This document shows positions 42,240 through 51,087 of a stretch of 64,000 nt of DNA, piece by piece; position 1 is the first letter of the stretch, and each line of letters begins with the position of its first letter. The notes beneath the pieces are model-generated. The model had not been told where the DNA came from. It ran no database searches and saw only the letters and a list, made by a program, of their open reading frames with translations. Made by a program: the position numbers and the translations under genes. This DNA comes from Fuscovulum blasticum DSM 2131 (lineage in GTDB: Bacteria > Pseudomonadota > Alphaproteobacteria > Rhodobacterales > Rhodobacteraceae). The stretch lies in the NCBI RefSeq assembly GCF_003034965.1, contig NZ_PZKE01000002.1, forward strand, positions 1 to 64,000, read 5' to 3'.

Positions 42240-43532
42240 TCAGATGCCCAGCCTGTCGCGCAGCCGGAACAGGGCGACGGCGGCCCGCACCGCGGGCTTG
42301 CGCAGGGCGTGGAGCGGAATCGGACGCGGCGGCGTCACCGGGAACTCCAGCGCCGCCAAAGGGGTGCCGCTGGCCCAGTCGGCCAGAACCCGCCCCATGG
42401 CCACCCCGAGGGCCAGACCGCGCCCGTTGTAGCCGGTGGCAGACAGGATGCCATCGCCATGGGGCGACAGATGCGGGTAATGGTCGGCCGTCATCGCCAC
42501 AAGGCCGCCCCAGGCATGGTCGAAGGGCGTGTCGGCCAGTTGCGGGAACATGCCGCGCCCGATCCGGCGCAGGTTCTGCATCAGCCGGGCCGTCACCCGG
42601 TCGCTGTAATCGCCGCGGCCGCCCAGGATCAGCCGGCCTGCCGCATCCATGCGGTAATAGACCATCACCCGCCGACTGTCCGAAACCGCCTGTCGGCCGG
42701 GCAGGATGGCGGCGCGCAGCGCATCGGGCAGCGGTGCGGTGGCCACCTGCACAGACCGCACCGGCACCAGCGTCCGCGCCAGCGGCACGATCAGCCCGTC
42801 AGTCTGGGCATTGGTGCAGATCAGCACACGGCGGGCGCGCACCTGACCATCAGCCGTCCGCAGCAGATGGCCGGCCCCGTCGCGCCGGATCGACAGCACG
42901 GCCGAACCGCCATGGATCGCCGCACCTTGCCGCGCCGCCGCCGCGGCAAGGCCCTGCGTCAAGGCCAGCGGATGCACATTCGCGCCGCGCGGGTCGAGAA
43001 GTCCGCCGATGTAGACCGGGGTGCCGATCAGGGTTGAAATCTCTTGCTGCGACAGCATCCGCAGGGGCACGCCGCGCGCCTGCCATTGCCGGGCGCGCGC
43101 GCCCAGTGTCGCCAGCGAGGCCGCGTCATGCGCAGGCTGAATCCAGCCCGAGGTGACAGCATCGCAGGCAATGCCATGCCGGCGGGCCAGATCCACCGTC
43201 AGCGCCGGCGCATTGCCTGAAAGCGCCAGCATCCGGGCCGCCATGTCCGGGCCGAAGCGGCGCTCAACAGCGTCGGGGTCGTGCTTCAGGCCGGGGTTCA
43301 ACTGGCCGCCGTTGCGCCCGGACGCGCCCCAGCCGGGCTGTTGCGCCTCAAGCACCACGGCGGCGATGCCGCGTTCGGCCAGATGCAGCGCGGCGGACAA
43401 GCCCGTCACCCCGCCCCCAACGATGGCCACTTCGGTCTCGACCGGGCCGGACAGGCGCGGAAAGGGCGGTTGCGGCGGGGCCGTCGCCGTCCACAGGGAA
43501 TTGGCCAGAACCGGAGTTTCGTCGGCAATCAC
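42240..43532 (-). CDS. FAD-dependent oxidoreductase, DAO family (gamma-glutamylputrescine oxidase-like)
   Basis: The 430-residue protein has an N-terminal Rossmann motif EVAIVGGGVTGLSAALHLAE, then VLEAQQPGWGASGRNGGQLN, typical of DAO-type oxidases close to PuuB/OrdL. Such enzymes oxidise amines or amino acids with release of peroxide and feed nitrogen metabolism. The GTG at 43532 gives the family N-terminus and has a GAGG ribosome site 6 bases before it; the longer frame to 43829 is unsupported. No other putrescine genes are in the window. Confidence 0.86.
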   Translation of the reverse strand: MIADETPVLANSLWTATAPPQPPFPRLSGPVETEVAIVGGGVTGLSAALHLAERGIAAVVLEAQQPGWGASGRNGGQLNPGLKHDPDAVERRFGPDMAARMLALSGNAPALTVDLARRHGIACDAVTSGWIQPAHDAASLATLGARARQWQARGVPLRMLSQQEISTLIGTPVYIGGLLDPRGANVHPLALTQGLAAAAARQGAAIHGGSAVLSIRRDGAGHLLRTADGQVRARRVLICTNAQTDGLIVPLARTLVPVRSVQVATAPLPDALRAAILPGRQAVSDSRRVMVYYRMDAAGRLILGGRGDYSDRVTARLMQNLRRIGRGMFPQLADTPFDHAWGGLVAMTADHYPHLSPHGDGILSATGYNGRGLALGVAMGRVLADWASGTPLAALEFPVTPPRPIPLHALRKPAVRAAVALFRLRDRLGI

Positions 43533-43776
43533 CTGAGCCCTCTTGGTTCGTTCTGCAAACGGCTTGGGGGCCAACGGCGCCCCCGCGTCACCAGAGCGGG
43601 AAATGCCCCCTTGGGCCAGAAAATTCGAGACGGATGCCCGCAGATTTGGGGTTCTGCGCCCTGTTGGCCGGCTTTTCACCACAGCGGGGTGGCAGAAAGC
43701 CGCATCGCATCGTAAAACGTCGACGGAACCCGTTGGTTTCCAATTCGTTTGCCAGTGTTTATGTCGCAGGAGGCCC

Positions 43777-46071
43777 ATGTCAAAGGTTCGTCTGACACCA
43801 GCCGAAAAGGCCCTTGCCACGGCCGACACCGCCTTTCGTGCCCGTGACTTCCAGGCAGCCGTGGCTGCCTATGCCGACGCACGGCGCCTGGGCGCATCGC
43901 TGAAACTGGGTGCGCGTGGGCATGCGCTGGCGTTGTCGGAACTGGGTCGGCATGACGATGCGGTCGAGGCGTTCAAGCCCTGGTATGCCAAGGCGTCCAA
44001 GGATGTTGGAACGATCAACCTGATGGGCGTCCTGCTGAAGCGCGCCGGTCGGCTGGCCAAGGCGGCCGAGGTGCTGGAAACCGGACGCAAGCTGCGGCCG
44101 CAGGATCAGGCGGTGCTTCACAACCTTGGCAATGTGCATGAACTGCTGGGCGATCATGCGCAATCGGCGGCTTGCTATGAGGCCGAGTTGCGCATTGCCC
44201 CGCAGTCCGCCGAATTGTGGCGCCTGCTGGCACGTCAGCAGGTCGCGCTTGGGCAGATCGAGGCTGCCATCGCCAGCCTGCGGCGCGGAATGGCCCTTGC
44301 CCCGGGGGACACACAGGTTTCTTCGCTGCTGGCCCTTACGCTGCAGCGGAACGGTCAGGTTTCGGAAGCGCGCGACCTGATCCGCAGGCTGCGCCTTGCC
44401 GCCCCCGACGACCCGGAATACGCCGTGATGGAGGCCCGCCTTTCCGCCAGGATGGGCGAAGCGGTGCAGGGTATCGAAATCCTGAAGGCCATGCTTGAAC
44501 TGCACCCCGGCCACCCCAACGCCAGCCTGCTGGCAGCTTCACTGCTCGGCGATGGTGACCTTCGGACAGCCAGCGCAATTCTCGAGCGGGCGGTTGAACT
44601 GAACCCTGACCGGCCCGAGTTGCTGGAACGGCTGATCGAAGTGCTGCAGCGCTGCCGCTTTGACAGCGAGGCGGCGCATATCGAACGGTCTTATGTGCTG
44701 GCCAAGCGCTATATGGAAAAGTTCCCGAACCGGATTCTTGAGGCGGCGCGCGCCCTGCGCACCGTCATGACCCGGGTTCTGGATGAAGACCGCATGGCGC
44801 AGACCGGCCGTCCTGATGTTCTGTTGCCGATGTGGCAAAGAAACGCCGCGCTTTCCGCGGTACATTACGAACTTGGACAGGTCTCCACGCTGGAAGACAG
44901 GCTCCGGCTGGTGGACTGGCACCGCGCCTGGGGCAAGCGCGCCAGCGCGGGCATCGTGCCGGTCAACCTTCCCCCCCTGCCCGCGCTGCAGACCGGCCGC
45001 AAGCTGCGGATCGGTTTCATGTCGTCTGACCTGCGGCAGCATCCGGTGACGATGTTCGCCCTGCCGCTGCTGGAAGGTTATGACCGCGATCAGGTCGAGG
45101 TGTTCTGCTATTCCTTCTACGAGAAGGCCGCAGACTCGATGCAGCAGCATATCGCAGGCCAGGTGACGGCCTTCCGCAACTGGCCGAAGCGACCCGACGA
45201 TCAGGTTGCCGAAGGGATTGCCGCCGACGGTCTGGACATCCTGTTCGAACTGGGCGGCTCAACCGCGATGAACAAACTTGAGGTGATGGCCTACCGGCCG
45301 GCGCGTCTTGGGGCCAGTTGGCTGGGCTATCCCCATTCCGCCGGGCTGGAACAGATCGACCTGATCCTGACCGACCCCTACCTGCGCCCCGACGATCCGC
45401 GCCTTCTGATCGAGCACGCCTTCGAGATGCCGGCAACCTGGGTGGCGCTGTCGCGCATGTTCGCCCGCCACGAGATCGCCGAAGGCACGCCGCAGGCGCG
45501 CAAGGGGCATCTGACCTTTGGCACCGCGAACAACCCCTACAAGTACACGCCCGCCTGCGTGGATGCCTGGGCTGCGGTGCTGCGGGCGGTGCCGGGGTCG
45601 CGCTTCGTCTTCCTGCGACCCGAGGGCGGCGTCGAGAGCTTTGTGACCAACGCGCGGGCCGCCTTTGCCCGCCGCGATGTCGATCCCGCCCGGCTGGAAT
45701 TCATCGGCGTCCGCGGCGACCACATGCGCCATTACAACGAGATCGACATCGCGCTGGACAGCCTGCCGCATGTGGGCGGCACCACCACCTGTGAATCGCT
45801 CTGGATGGGGGTGCCCACGGTCAGCCTGGTCGGCCCAGGCTTCCCCGAACGGCTGAGCTATTCCAACCTGTCCAACGCGGGCCTCGGCGACCTCGCGGTG
45901 TTCTCGGTGGACGATTACGTTGCCAAGGCGGCCGAGCTGGCCGCCGATCCGGCGCGGCGGCTGGCCTTGCGGCACGGGCTGCGGGCGCAAATCGCGGCGC
46001 ATCCGCTGGGCCAGCCCGAACGGTTCACCGCCGATTTCTACGCGCTGGCAAGAAAGGTGGCCTCGGAATGA
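43777..46071 (+). CDS. TPR-containing OGT/SPINDLY-type glycosyltransferase (GT41)
   Basis: The 764-residue protein has about eight TPR-like repeats (residues 5-300, for example DQAVLHNLGNVHELLGDHAQ) and a C-terminal GT41 catalytic half. Visible landmarks are IGFMSSDLRQHPV with His422, FGTANNPYKYTP with Lys589 and HVGGTTTCESLWMGVPT (667-680), all matching O-GlcNAc/O-fucose transferase active sites. Such bacterial enzymes attach sugars to Ser/Thr of proteins, often flagellin, adhesins or S-layer-like targets. The gene starts the sugar operon and overlaps the cytidylyltransferase by ATGA, suggesting that the sugar made downstream is its donor. Confidence 0.88.
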   Translation: MSKVRLTPAEKALATADTAFRARDFQAAVAAYADARRLGASLKLGARGHALALSELGRHDDAVEAFKPWYAKASKDVGTINLMGVLLKRAGRLAKAAEVLETGRKLRPQDQAVLHNLGNVHELLGDHAQSAACYEAELRIAPQSAELWRLLARQQVALGQIEAAIASLRRGMALAPGDTQVSSLLALTLQRNGQVSEARDLIRRLRLAAPDDPEYAVMEARLSARMGEAVQGIEILKAMLELHPGHPNASLLAASLLGDGDLRTASAILERAVELNPDRPELLERLIEVLQRCRFDSEAAHIERSYVLAKRYMEKFPNRILEAARALRTVMTRVLDEDRMAQTGRPDVLLPMWQRNAALSAVHYELGQVSTLEDRLRLVDWHRAWGKRASAGIVPVNLPPLPALQTGRKLRIGFMSSDLRQHPVTMFALPLLEGYDRDQVEVFCYSFYEKAADSMQQHIAGQVTAFRNWPKRPDDQVAEGIAADGLDILFELGGSTAMNKLEVMAYRPARLGASWLGYPHSAGLEQIDLILTDPYLRPDDPRLLIEHAFEMPATWVALSRMFARHEIAEGTPQARKGHLTFGTANNPYKYTPACVDAWAAVLRAVPGSRFVFLRPEGGVESFVTNARAAFARRDVDPARLEFIGVRGDHMRHYNEIDIALDSLPHVGGTTTCESLWMGVPTVSLVGPGFPERLSYSNLSNAGLGDLAVFSVDDYVAKAAELAADPARRLALRHGLRAQIAAHPLGQPERFTADFYALARKVASE

Positions 46072-46838
46072 AGGCAGTCATCCTGGCCGGTGGTCGCGGC
46101 ACGCGGCTGTCCGAGGAAACCGGGCTGCGGCCCAAGCCGATGGTGGAAATCGGCGGCCGTCCGATCCTGTGGCACATCATGAAGCTGTATCAGGCGCATG
46201 GGATCAACGAATTCATCATCTGCCTTGGCTATCGGGGCTGGCAGATCAAGGAATACTTCCTGAACTACAGCCAGTTGTCGTCGGACCTGACGGTCGATCT
46301 GGCCCAGGGCACGGTCGAGGTGCTGCGCCCGGTGGCCGAGCCCTGGCGGGTGACGCTGATCGACACCGGCGAGGACACGCAGACCGGAGGGCGGCTGGCG
46401 CGGGTGGGGCATATGTTGGCCGGGGAAGAAGCGTTCTGCCTGACCTATGGCGATGGTCTGGGCGATGTGGACATTGCGGCCAGCATTGCCTTTCACCGCC
46501 GCCATGGCCGCGCGGCGACGGTGACGGCGGTCACCCCGCCCGGCCGTTTCGGCGCGCTGCATCAGGAAGGCGATCAGGTGACCGCCTTCACCGAAAAGCC
46601 CGAAGGCGACGGCGGCACGATCAACGGCGGCTTCTTCGTGCTGTCGCCCTCGGTCCTTGGCCGGATCGCCGGCGATGCGACCCTGTGGGAACAGGAACCG
46701 CTGCGCGGTCTGGCGCGGGATGGCGAGTTGATGGCCTATCGCCACAGCGGTTTCTGGCAGCCGATGGATACCTTGCGCGACCGCGATCATCTTCAGGCGC
46801 TGTGGGACGGGGGCACCGCGCCTTGGAAGCTGTGGTAA
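46068..46838 (+). CDS. rfbF: Glucose-1-phosphate cytidylyltransferase
   Basis: A 256-residue nucleotidyltransferase beginning MKAVILAGGRGTRLSEET and with family blocks PKPMVEIGGRPILWHIMKLY and FCLTYGDGLGDVDIAAS. RfbF makes CDP-glucose from CTP and glucose 1-phosphate, the first step to CDP-6-deoxyhexoses. The next gene overlaps its end by 7 bases. Confidence 0.94.
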   Translation: MKAVILAGGRGTRLSEETGLRPKPMVEIGGRPILWHIMKLYQAHGINEFIICLGYRGWQIKEYFLNYSQLSSDLTVDLAQGTVEVLRPVAEPWRVTLIDTGEDTQTGGRLARVGHMLAGEEAFCLTYGDGLGDVDIAASIAFHRRHGRAATVTAVTPPGRFGALHQEGDQVTAFTEKPEGDGGTINGGFFVLSPSVLGRIAGDATLWEQEPLRGLARDGELMAYRHSGFWQPMDTLRDRDHLQALWDGGTAPWKLW

Positions 46839-47872
46839 GGCGACCCGACCCCGCGTTCTGGTCCGGGCGGCGGGTGCTGCTGACCGGGCATACCGGGTTC
46901 AAGGGGGCCTGGGCCACGCGGATGCTGGCCCTGCTTGGCGCGCGGGTGACCGGCTTCGCGCTGGACCCCGAGCCCGGCCCTTCGGCCTTTGCCGCGCTGT
47001 CGGTTTCCGACGCGCTGGACCGTGACCTGCGGGGCGACCTGCGCGATGCGGCGGCAGTGGCGCAGGCGGTGGACGGGGCCGAAGTCGTGCTGCATCTGGC
47101 AGCGCAGGCCATCGTCTCGGAAGGGTATCGCGACCCGGCGGGAACTTGGGGCAGCAATGTCACCGGCACGCTGACCCTGTTGCAGGCGTTGCGCGGCAGC
47201 GGGGCGCGGGCGGCGGTGCTGGTCACCTCGGACAAGGTTTACCGCAATGCGGGCGACCGCGCCTTTGTCGAATCTGATCCGCTGGGCGGCGACGATCCCT
47301 ATTCCGCGTCGAAAGCCGCCTGCGAAATTCTGGCGGCCAGCCACCGCGCCGCCTTTGCCGACCTGCCGCCCCTGGCCACGGCGCGGGCGGGCAACGTGAT
47401 CGGCGGCGGCGATTTCGGGCGGGACCGGCTGATCCCCGATCTGGTGCGCGCGCATGTGGCAGGGGTGCCCCTGCGCCTGCGCAACCCCGCCGCCACGCGG
47501 CCGTTCCAGCATGTGCTGGACGTGGTTTCAGGCTACCTTCTGCTGGCCGAAGCGCTGGCCGCCGGCACCGCCGCGCCGGCGGTGAACTTCGGCCCCGCCG
47601 AGGCCGAGCTTTCGGTGGCCGATCTGCTGGCGCATTGGCAGGCCGCAACCGGGCAGCCGGTAAACTGGCAGCGCGCCGAAGGGCTGCCGATGCCGGAAAA
47701 ACCCCGCCTTGCGCTGGACAGCGGACTGGCCCGGCGCAGCCTGGGCTGGGCACCGCGCTTTGGCACCGCTGCGGCGGTGGCCGCGACCGCGGATTGGTAT
47801 CACGCCTGGGCCGCAGGCCAGACCATGGCGGCGGCCAGCGACAACGCGCTGCGCGCCTTTTTGAATGAGTGA
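46832..47872 (+). CDS. rfbG: CDP-glucose 4,6-dehydratase
   Basis: The 346-residue SDR enzyme has the motif TGHTGFKGAW at residues 18-27 (RfbG signature) and YSASK in DDPYSASKAACE as catalytic Tyr-Lys. It converts CDP-glucose to CDP-4-keto-6-deoxyglucose. The GTG at 46832 was chosen because it gives MVRRPDPAFWSGRRVLLTG, the usual RfbG start; a TTG at 46823 is an alternative. The reading frame upstream of 46832 is a shadow of rfbF. Confidence 0.92.
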   Translation: MVRRPDPAFWSGRRVLLTGHTGFKGAWATRMLALLGARVTGFALDPEPGPSAFAALSVSDALDRDLRGDLRDAAAVAQAVDGAEVVLHLAAQAIVSEGYRDPAGTWGSNVTGTLTLLQALRGSGARAAVLVTSDKVYRNAGDRAFVESDPLGGDDPYSASKAACEILAASHRAAFADLPPLATARAGNVIGGGDFGRDRLIPDLVRAHVAGVPLRLRNPAATRPFQHVLDVVSGYLLLAEALAAGTAAPAVNFGPAEAELSVADLLAHWQAATGQPVNWQRAEGLPMPEKPRLALDSGLARRSLGWAPRFGTAAAVAATADWYHAWAAGQTMAAASDNALRAFLNE

Positions 47873-49106
47873 TGGAATGAGCGGAACGATCACCCACTGC
47901 CGGGCCTGCGGCGCACCCTTCGGCCCGGTCTTCTGCGATCTGGGCGTGATGGCGGTGGCCAATTCCTACCTGCCGCCCGAGGCCGACCCCACCGCCGAAC
48001 CGCGCTTTCCCTTGCGCGCGATGGTCTGCTCCGACTGCCGGATGGTGCAACTGGACCATGTGGTCGATGCGCATGGCATATTCCGGGATTATGCTTATTT
48101 TTCATCGGCATCTTCGTCATGGCTGAAGCATTGCCTGAACTTCTGCGCCACCATGACCAACCGGCTGAACCTTGGGCCGCAGTCATTGGTGATCGAGGTG
48201 GCGTCGAATGATGGCTACCTTCTGAAGAACTTCGTGGCCTCCGGCGTGCCCTGTCTGGGGATCGAGCCGGCAGAAAACGTGGCTGCCGTGGCGCGGGCGG
48301 CGGGCGTGCCGACCGAGGCGGTGTTCCTGACCCCCGACAGCGCGGCGGCCATCGTGCAGCGGCTGGGGCGGCGGGCCGATCTGGTGGTGGCCAACAACGT
48401 GCTGGCCCATGTGCCCGACATCAACGGCTTCACCCAAGGGCTGGCCGCACTGCTGGCGCCCGAAGGCGTGCTGTCGGTCGAGGCGCCGCATCTGCTGGCG
48501 CAGGTCGATGGCGTGCAATTCGACACGATCTATCACGAACATTACGCCTATTGGTCGCTTCTGGCGGTGGAACACCTGTTCACCCGCCACGGGCTGACGG
48601 TGTTCGATGTGGAAACCCTGCCCACCCATGGCGGCAGCTTGCGAATTCTGGCCTCGCCCACGCCGCGCCCGGCTTCGGCCGCGCTGCGGGCGCTGCGCCA
48701 GCTTGAAGCGGCGCGCGGGCTGGCAAGCGATGCCTTCTATCAGGGCTTCGGCGCGCGTGTGTCGGGGGTTCTGTCCGGCTTCCGCGACTGGCTGGCGGTG
48801 CAGAAACGGCGCGGGCGGCGGGTCGCGGCCTATGGCGCGGCGGCCAAGGGCAACACCTTCCTGAACGCCGCCGGCGTGACGGCGGCTGATCTTCTGGCAG
48901 TGGCCGACCTGTCGCCGGCCAAGCAGGGACGGCTGTTGCCCGGCAGCCATGTGCCGGTGGTCTCGCCCGAGGCGCTGCTGGCGCTGGCGCCGGACGAGAT
49001 TCTGATCCTGCCGTGGAACATTGCGCCGGAAGTGGTGGCCCAGTTGCGCGCCGCAGGCTTCAGCGGCGGCCTCTGGACCGCCGTGCCCGAGATGCGGCGC
49101 TGGTGA
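47865..49106 (+). CDS. Sugar C-methyltransferase (NovU/TylC3/EvaC type)
   Basis: A 413-residue protein with the three-part layout of nucleotide-sugar C-methyltransferases: an N-terminal zinc ribbon (CRACGAPFGPVFCDLG with VCSDC), a SAM-binding Rossmann domain (VIEVASNDGYLLKNF, VANNVLAHVPDI) and a C-terminal Rossmann domain (VAAYGAAAKGNTFLNAAGV). It should add a branch methyl at C3 or C5 of a 4-keto-6-deoxysugar. It overlaps rfbG by 8 bases. A start at 47877 (MSGTITHC) is also possible. Confidence 0.9.
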   Translation: MSDGMSGTITHCRACGAPFGPVFCDLGVMAVANSYLPPEADPTAEPRFPLRAMVCSDCRMVQLDHVVDAHGIFRDYAYFSSASSSWLKHCLNFCATMTNRLNLGPQSLVIEVASNDGYLLKNFVASGVPCLGIEPAENVAAVARAAGVPTEAVFLTPDSAAAIVQRLGRRADLVVANNVLAHVPDINGFTQGLAALLAPEGVLSVEAPHLLAQVDGVQFDTIYHEHYAYWSLLAVEHLFTRHGLTVFDVETLPTHGGSLRILASPTPRPASAALRALRQLEAARGLASDAFYQGFGARVSGVLSGFRDWLAVQKRRGRRVAAYGAAAKGNTFLNAAGVTAADLLAVADLSPAKQGRLLPGSHVPVVSPEALLALAPDEILILPWNIAPEVVAQLRAAGFSGGLWTAVPEMRRW

Positions 49107-49639
49107 TGCAGCTTCACCCCACGCCCCTGCCGCAGGTGTTCCGGGTGGAAAGCCCGGCTCACAGCGATATGCGGGGCAGTTTCCGCCGCAGTTGGTGCGC
49201 CGACAGTTTCGCGGCGGCGGGTCTGGATTTCGTGCTGCGTCAGGCCAGCCTGTCCACAAACCCGCATCGCCACACCCTGCGCGGGATGCACTGGCAGGCC
49301 GCCCCCGCGGCTGAGCAGAAACTGGTGCGCTGCGTGGCCGGCGCGGTCTGGGATGTGGCGCTGGACCTGCGCCCCAACAGCCCGACCTTCCGCCACTGGT
49401 ATGCCGAAGACCTGTCGGCCGAGAACGGCCGGGCGCTGTTCCTGCCGCAGGGGGTAGCGCATGGCTTCCTGTCGCTGACGGCAGATGCGGTGGTGGAATA
49501 TCTGATCGACGCGCCCTTCACCCCCGAAGCTGCGCGCGGTGCGCGCTGGAACGACCCGGCCTTCGGCATCGACTGGCCGGCGCCCCCTGCGCTGATCTCG
49601 GACCGTGATCGCGACTGGCCGGATTTCCCCAATGTCTGA
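49106..49639 (+). CDS. Nucleotide-4-keto-6-deoxysugar 3,5-epimerase family protein, catalytic Tyr replaced
   Basis: A 177-residue cupin of the RmlC family. The base-type His62 is present in LRGMHWQ, and RWNDPAFGIDWP marks the C-terminus. The general-acid Tyr, which in related sequences stands in the segment (Y)xPEAARG, is Phe138 here (IDAPFTPEAARG). RmlC enzymes with a changed acid may epimerise only C3 or have altered outcomes; that is an inference. Its ATG overlaps the methyltransferase stop (TGATG). Confidence 0.88.
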   Translation: MQLHPTPLPQVFRVESPAHSDMRGSFRRSWCADSFAAAGLDFVLRQASLSTNPHRHTLRGMHWQAAPAAEQKLVRCVAGAVWDVALDLRPNSPTFRHWYAEDLSAENGRALFLPQGVAHGFLSLTADAVVEYLIDAPFTPEAARGARWNDPAFGIDWPAPPALISDRDRDWPDFPNV

Positions 49640-50519
49640 TCCGGTTCTGCTGACCGGCGCCACCGGCTTTGTCGGGCGGGCGGTTCTGGCCGAACTGGTG
49701 GCGCGCGGGGTGCCGGTGCAGGCGGTGTTCCGCCGCGCGCCCGGCCTGAACCTGCCCGGCGTGACCTGGCATCCGGCCGATCTGCTGACCGAGGCCGGGC
49801 GCAAGGTGGTGCTGGATGCGGGCCCTGCCCCGCGCCTGATCCATTGCGCCTGGGAGGTGGAGCACGGGGCCTTCTGGACCTCGCCCGCCAATGCCGTCTG
49901 GCGGGCGGCGTCAGTTGATCTGGTGCAAGGCTTCCTGACCCGGGGCGGGCAGCGGGTGGTGGCGCTTGGCACCTGCGCCGAATACGACGCCACCGCGACG
50001 GGCCCCTGGGACGAAAACCGCCCGATGGCCCCCGCCACCCCATACGGGCAGGCCAAGGCCGCACTGTTCCATGACCTTTCCGCCCTTTGTGGCCCCCGGC
50101 TGGTCTGGGCACGGCTGTTCCACCTGTATGGCCCCGGCGAAGACAGCCGCCGCCTGATCCCCGCGCTGGCAACGGCGCTGCGGCAGGGCCTGCCGGCCGA
50201 GGTGCGCAAGGCAGAGCTGATCCGCGATTATGCCTCAACCGCGCATGTGGCGCGCTGTCTGGCGGGGCTGCTGGACAGCCCGGCCTTCGGTGCGGTGGAC
50301 ATCGGGTCGGCCGAGCCGCGGTCGCTGGGCGATCTGGCGGGCATCCTGGCCCGCCATCTTGGCCGCCCTGACCTGCTGCGCCTGTCGCACCGGATCGACC
50401 CGGAGGAACCACAGGTCATGGCGCCCCGGCTGGCCCGGCTGCACGCCGCCCTTGGCCCGCTGCGCGAACGGCCCGAAACCGGGCTGCCCGCCTTGCTGGA
50501 GACCTCTGCGCCGGGCTGA
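49632..50519 (+). CDS. NAD(P)-dependent nucleotide-sugar reductase/epimerase (SDR)
   Basis: A 295-residue extended SDR with nucleotide-binding TGATGFVGRAVLAEL near the start and catalytic Tyr138-x3-Lys142 in PYGQAKA, preceded by GTCAEYD. Together with the epimerase it would complete the branched sugar by 4-ketoreduction. It overlaps the epimerase by 8 bases and is the last gene of the unit. Confidence 0.85.
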   Translation: MSDPVLLTGATGFVGRAVLAELVARGVPVQAVFRRAPGLNLPGVTWHPADLLTEAGRKVVLDAGPAPRLIHCAWEVEHGAFWTSPANAVWRAASVDLVQGFLTRGGQRVVALGTCAEYDATATGPWDENRPMAPATPYGQAKAALFHDLSALCGPRLVWARLFHLYGPGEDSRRLIPALATALRQGLPAEVRKAELIRDYASTAHVARCLAGLLDSPAFGAVDIGSAEPRSLGDLAGILARHLGRPDLLRLSHRIDPEEPQVMAPRLARLHAALGPLRERPETGLPALLETSAPG

Positions 50520-50529
50520 CGCCGGGCCG

Positions 50530-50736
50530 TCAATCCTTGCCGATCATCACGTCCGAGGCCTTGATCACCGCATAGGCCCGCTCACCCACCTTGAGCCCCA
50601 GTTCATCCACGGCTTCGTTGGTGATCGAGGCTGTCACCAGCGTGCCCCCGATATCCAGACGGACATGGCTGGTCACCGATCCGGTGGTGATCCAGACGAT
50701 GGTTCCCGGCAAGACGTTTCTGGCGCTGAGCTGCAT
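50530..50736 (-). CDS. mop: Molbindin (TOBE-type molybdate-binding protein)
   Basis: The 68-residue protein is a single TOBE/Mop domain: MQLSARNVLPGTIVWITTGS then VTSHVRLDIGGTLVTASITN. Molbindins form hexamers that store molybdate in the cytosol. The start at 50736 gives the family N-terminus; the longer frame to 50940 is not protein-like. A Mo-box-like palindrome lies just upstream. Confidence 0.92.
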   Translation of the reverse strand: MQLSARNVLPGTIVWITTGSVTSHVRLDIGGTLVTASITNEAVDELGLKVGERAYAVIKASDVMIGKD

Positions 50737-50752
50737 TTCGGCCTCAAGGATT

Positions 50753-50776
50753 CGATATGTCTTGCGATACATAGCG
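50753..50776. promoter_or_regulatory. Probable Mo-box (ModE/MopR site) upstream of mop
   Basis: CGATATGT (50753-50760) and ACATAGCG (50769-50776) are inverted halves of CGnTATGT with an 8-base spacer. This closely resembles the ModE-type palindrome of molybdate-responsive promoters. It sits 17-40 bases upstream of mop. Confidence 0.7.
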
Positions 50777-51087
50777 TCGCAGGCCAGACGGCGCCCGCCC
50801 TGCCTGCGGCGCTGCCCTTCTCGAAAGGGCACGCAGGCCGCCCCTGCCTTGCGCGCGGGCAGATCGACCGTTTTTCGGGCAGTAAAAGAAGGGAAAGGCG
50901 GCAGATTGCCCCGCATCTTGGCAAGCCCGATGACCGGCACCGGCAGGGGCGAAAACCCGAGTCCATAATGTATGTCTTTGAAAATATGTATCTAACATAT
51001 TCTCAAATGACAATATTTTTACGACGGAATCCCCGACTGCCTTCGTATAGGGGGGATCAGACCCATCTTGCATGACAGGAGAGACCC
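50777..51087. other. 311-bp region between mop and cytochrome c' gene
   Basis: No ORF with coding character was seen. The mop-proximal part is GC-rich and contains a hairpin (GCCCTT/AAGGGC at about 50815-50829). The 3' part (50965-51060) is strongly AT-rich with a palindrome at 50983-51001 and is the probable promoter of the cytochrome c' gene. Confidence 0.6.
50983..51001 (+). promoter_or_regulatory. Palindrome upstream of cytochrome c', possible NO-responsive operator
   Basis: AATATGT (50983-50989) and ACATATT (50995-51001) flank ATCTA. It is about 87-105 bases before the cytochrome c' start. The form recalls NsrR boxes (ATGTAT/ATACAT-like halves), which fits a gene for NO-binding cytochrome c', but the regulator is not encoded here. 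Confidence 0.45.

Noticed and set aside
45920-46831. N-terminal extension of the CDP-glucose dehydratase frame
   Set aside because: The upstream 304 codons are an out-of-frame shadow of the OGT and rfbF genes; the real start is the GTG at 46832.
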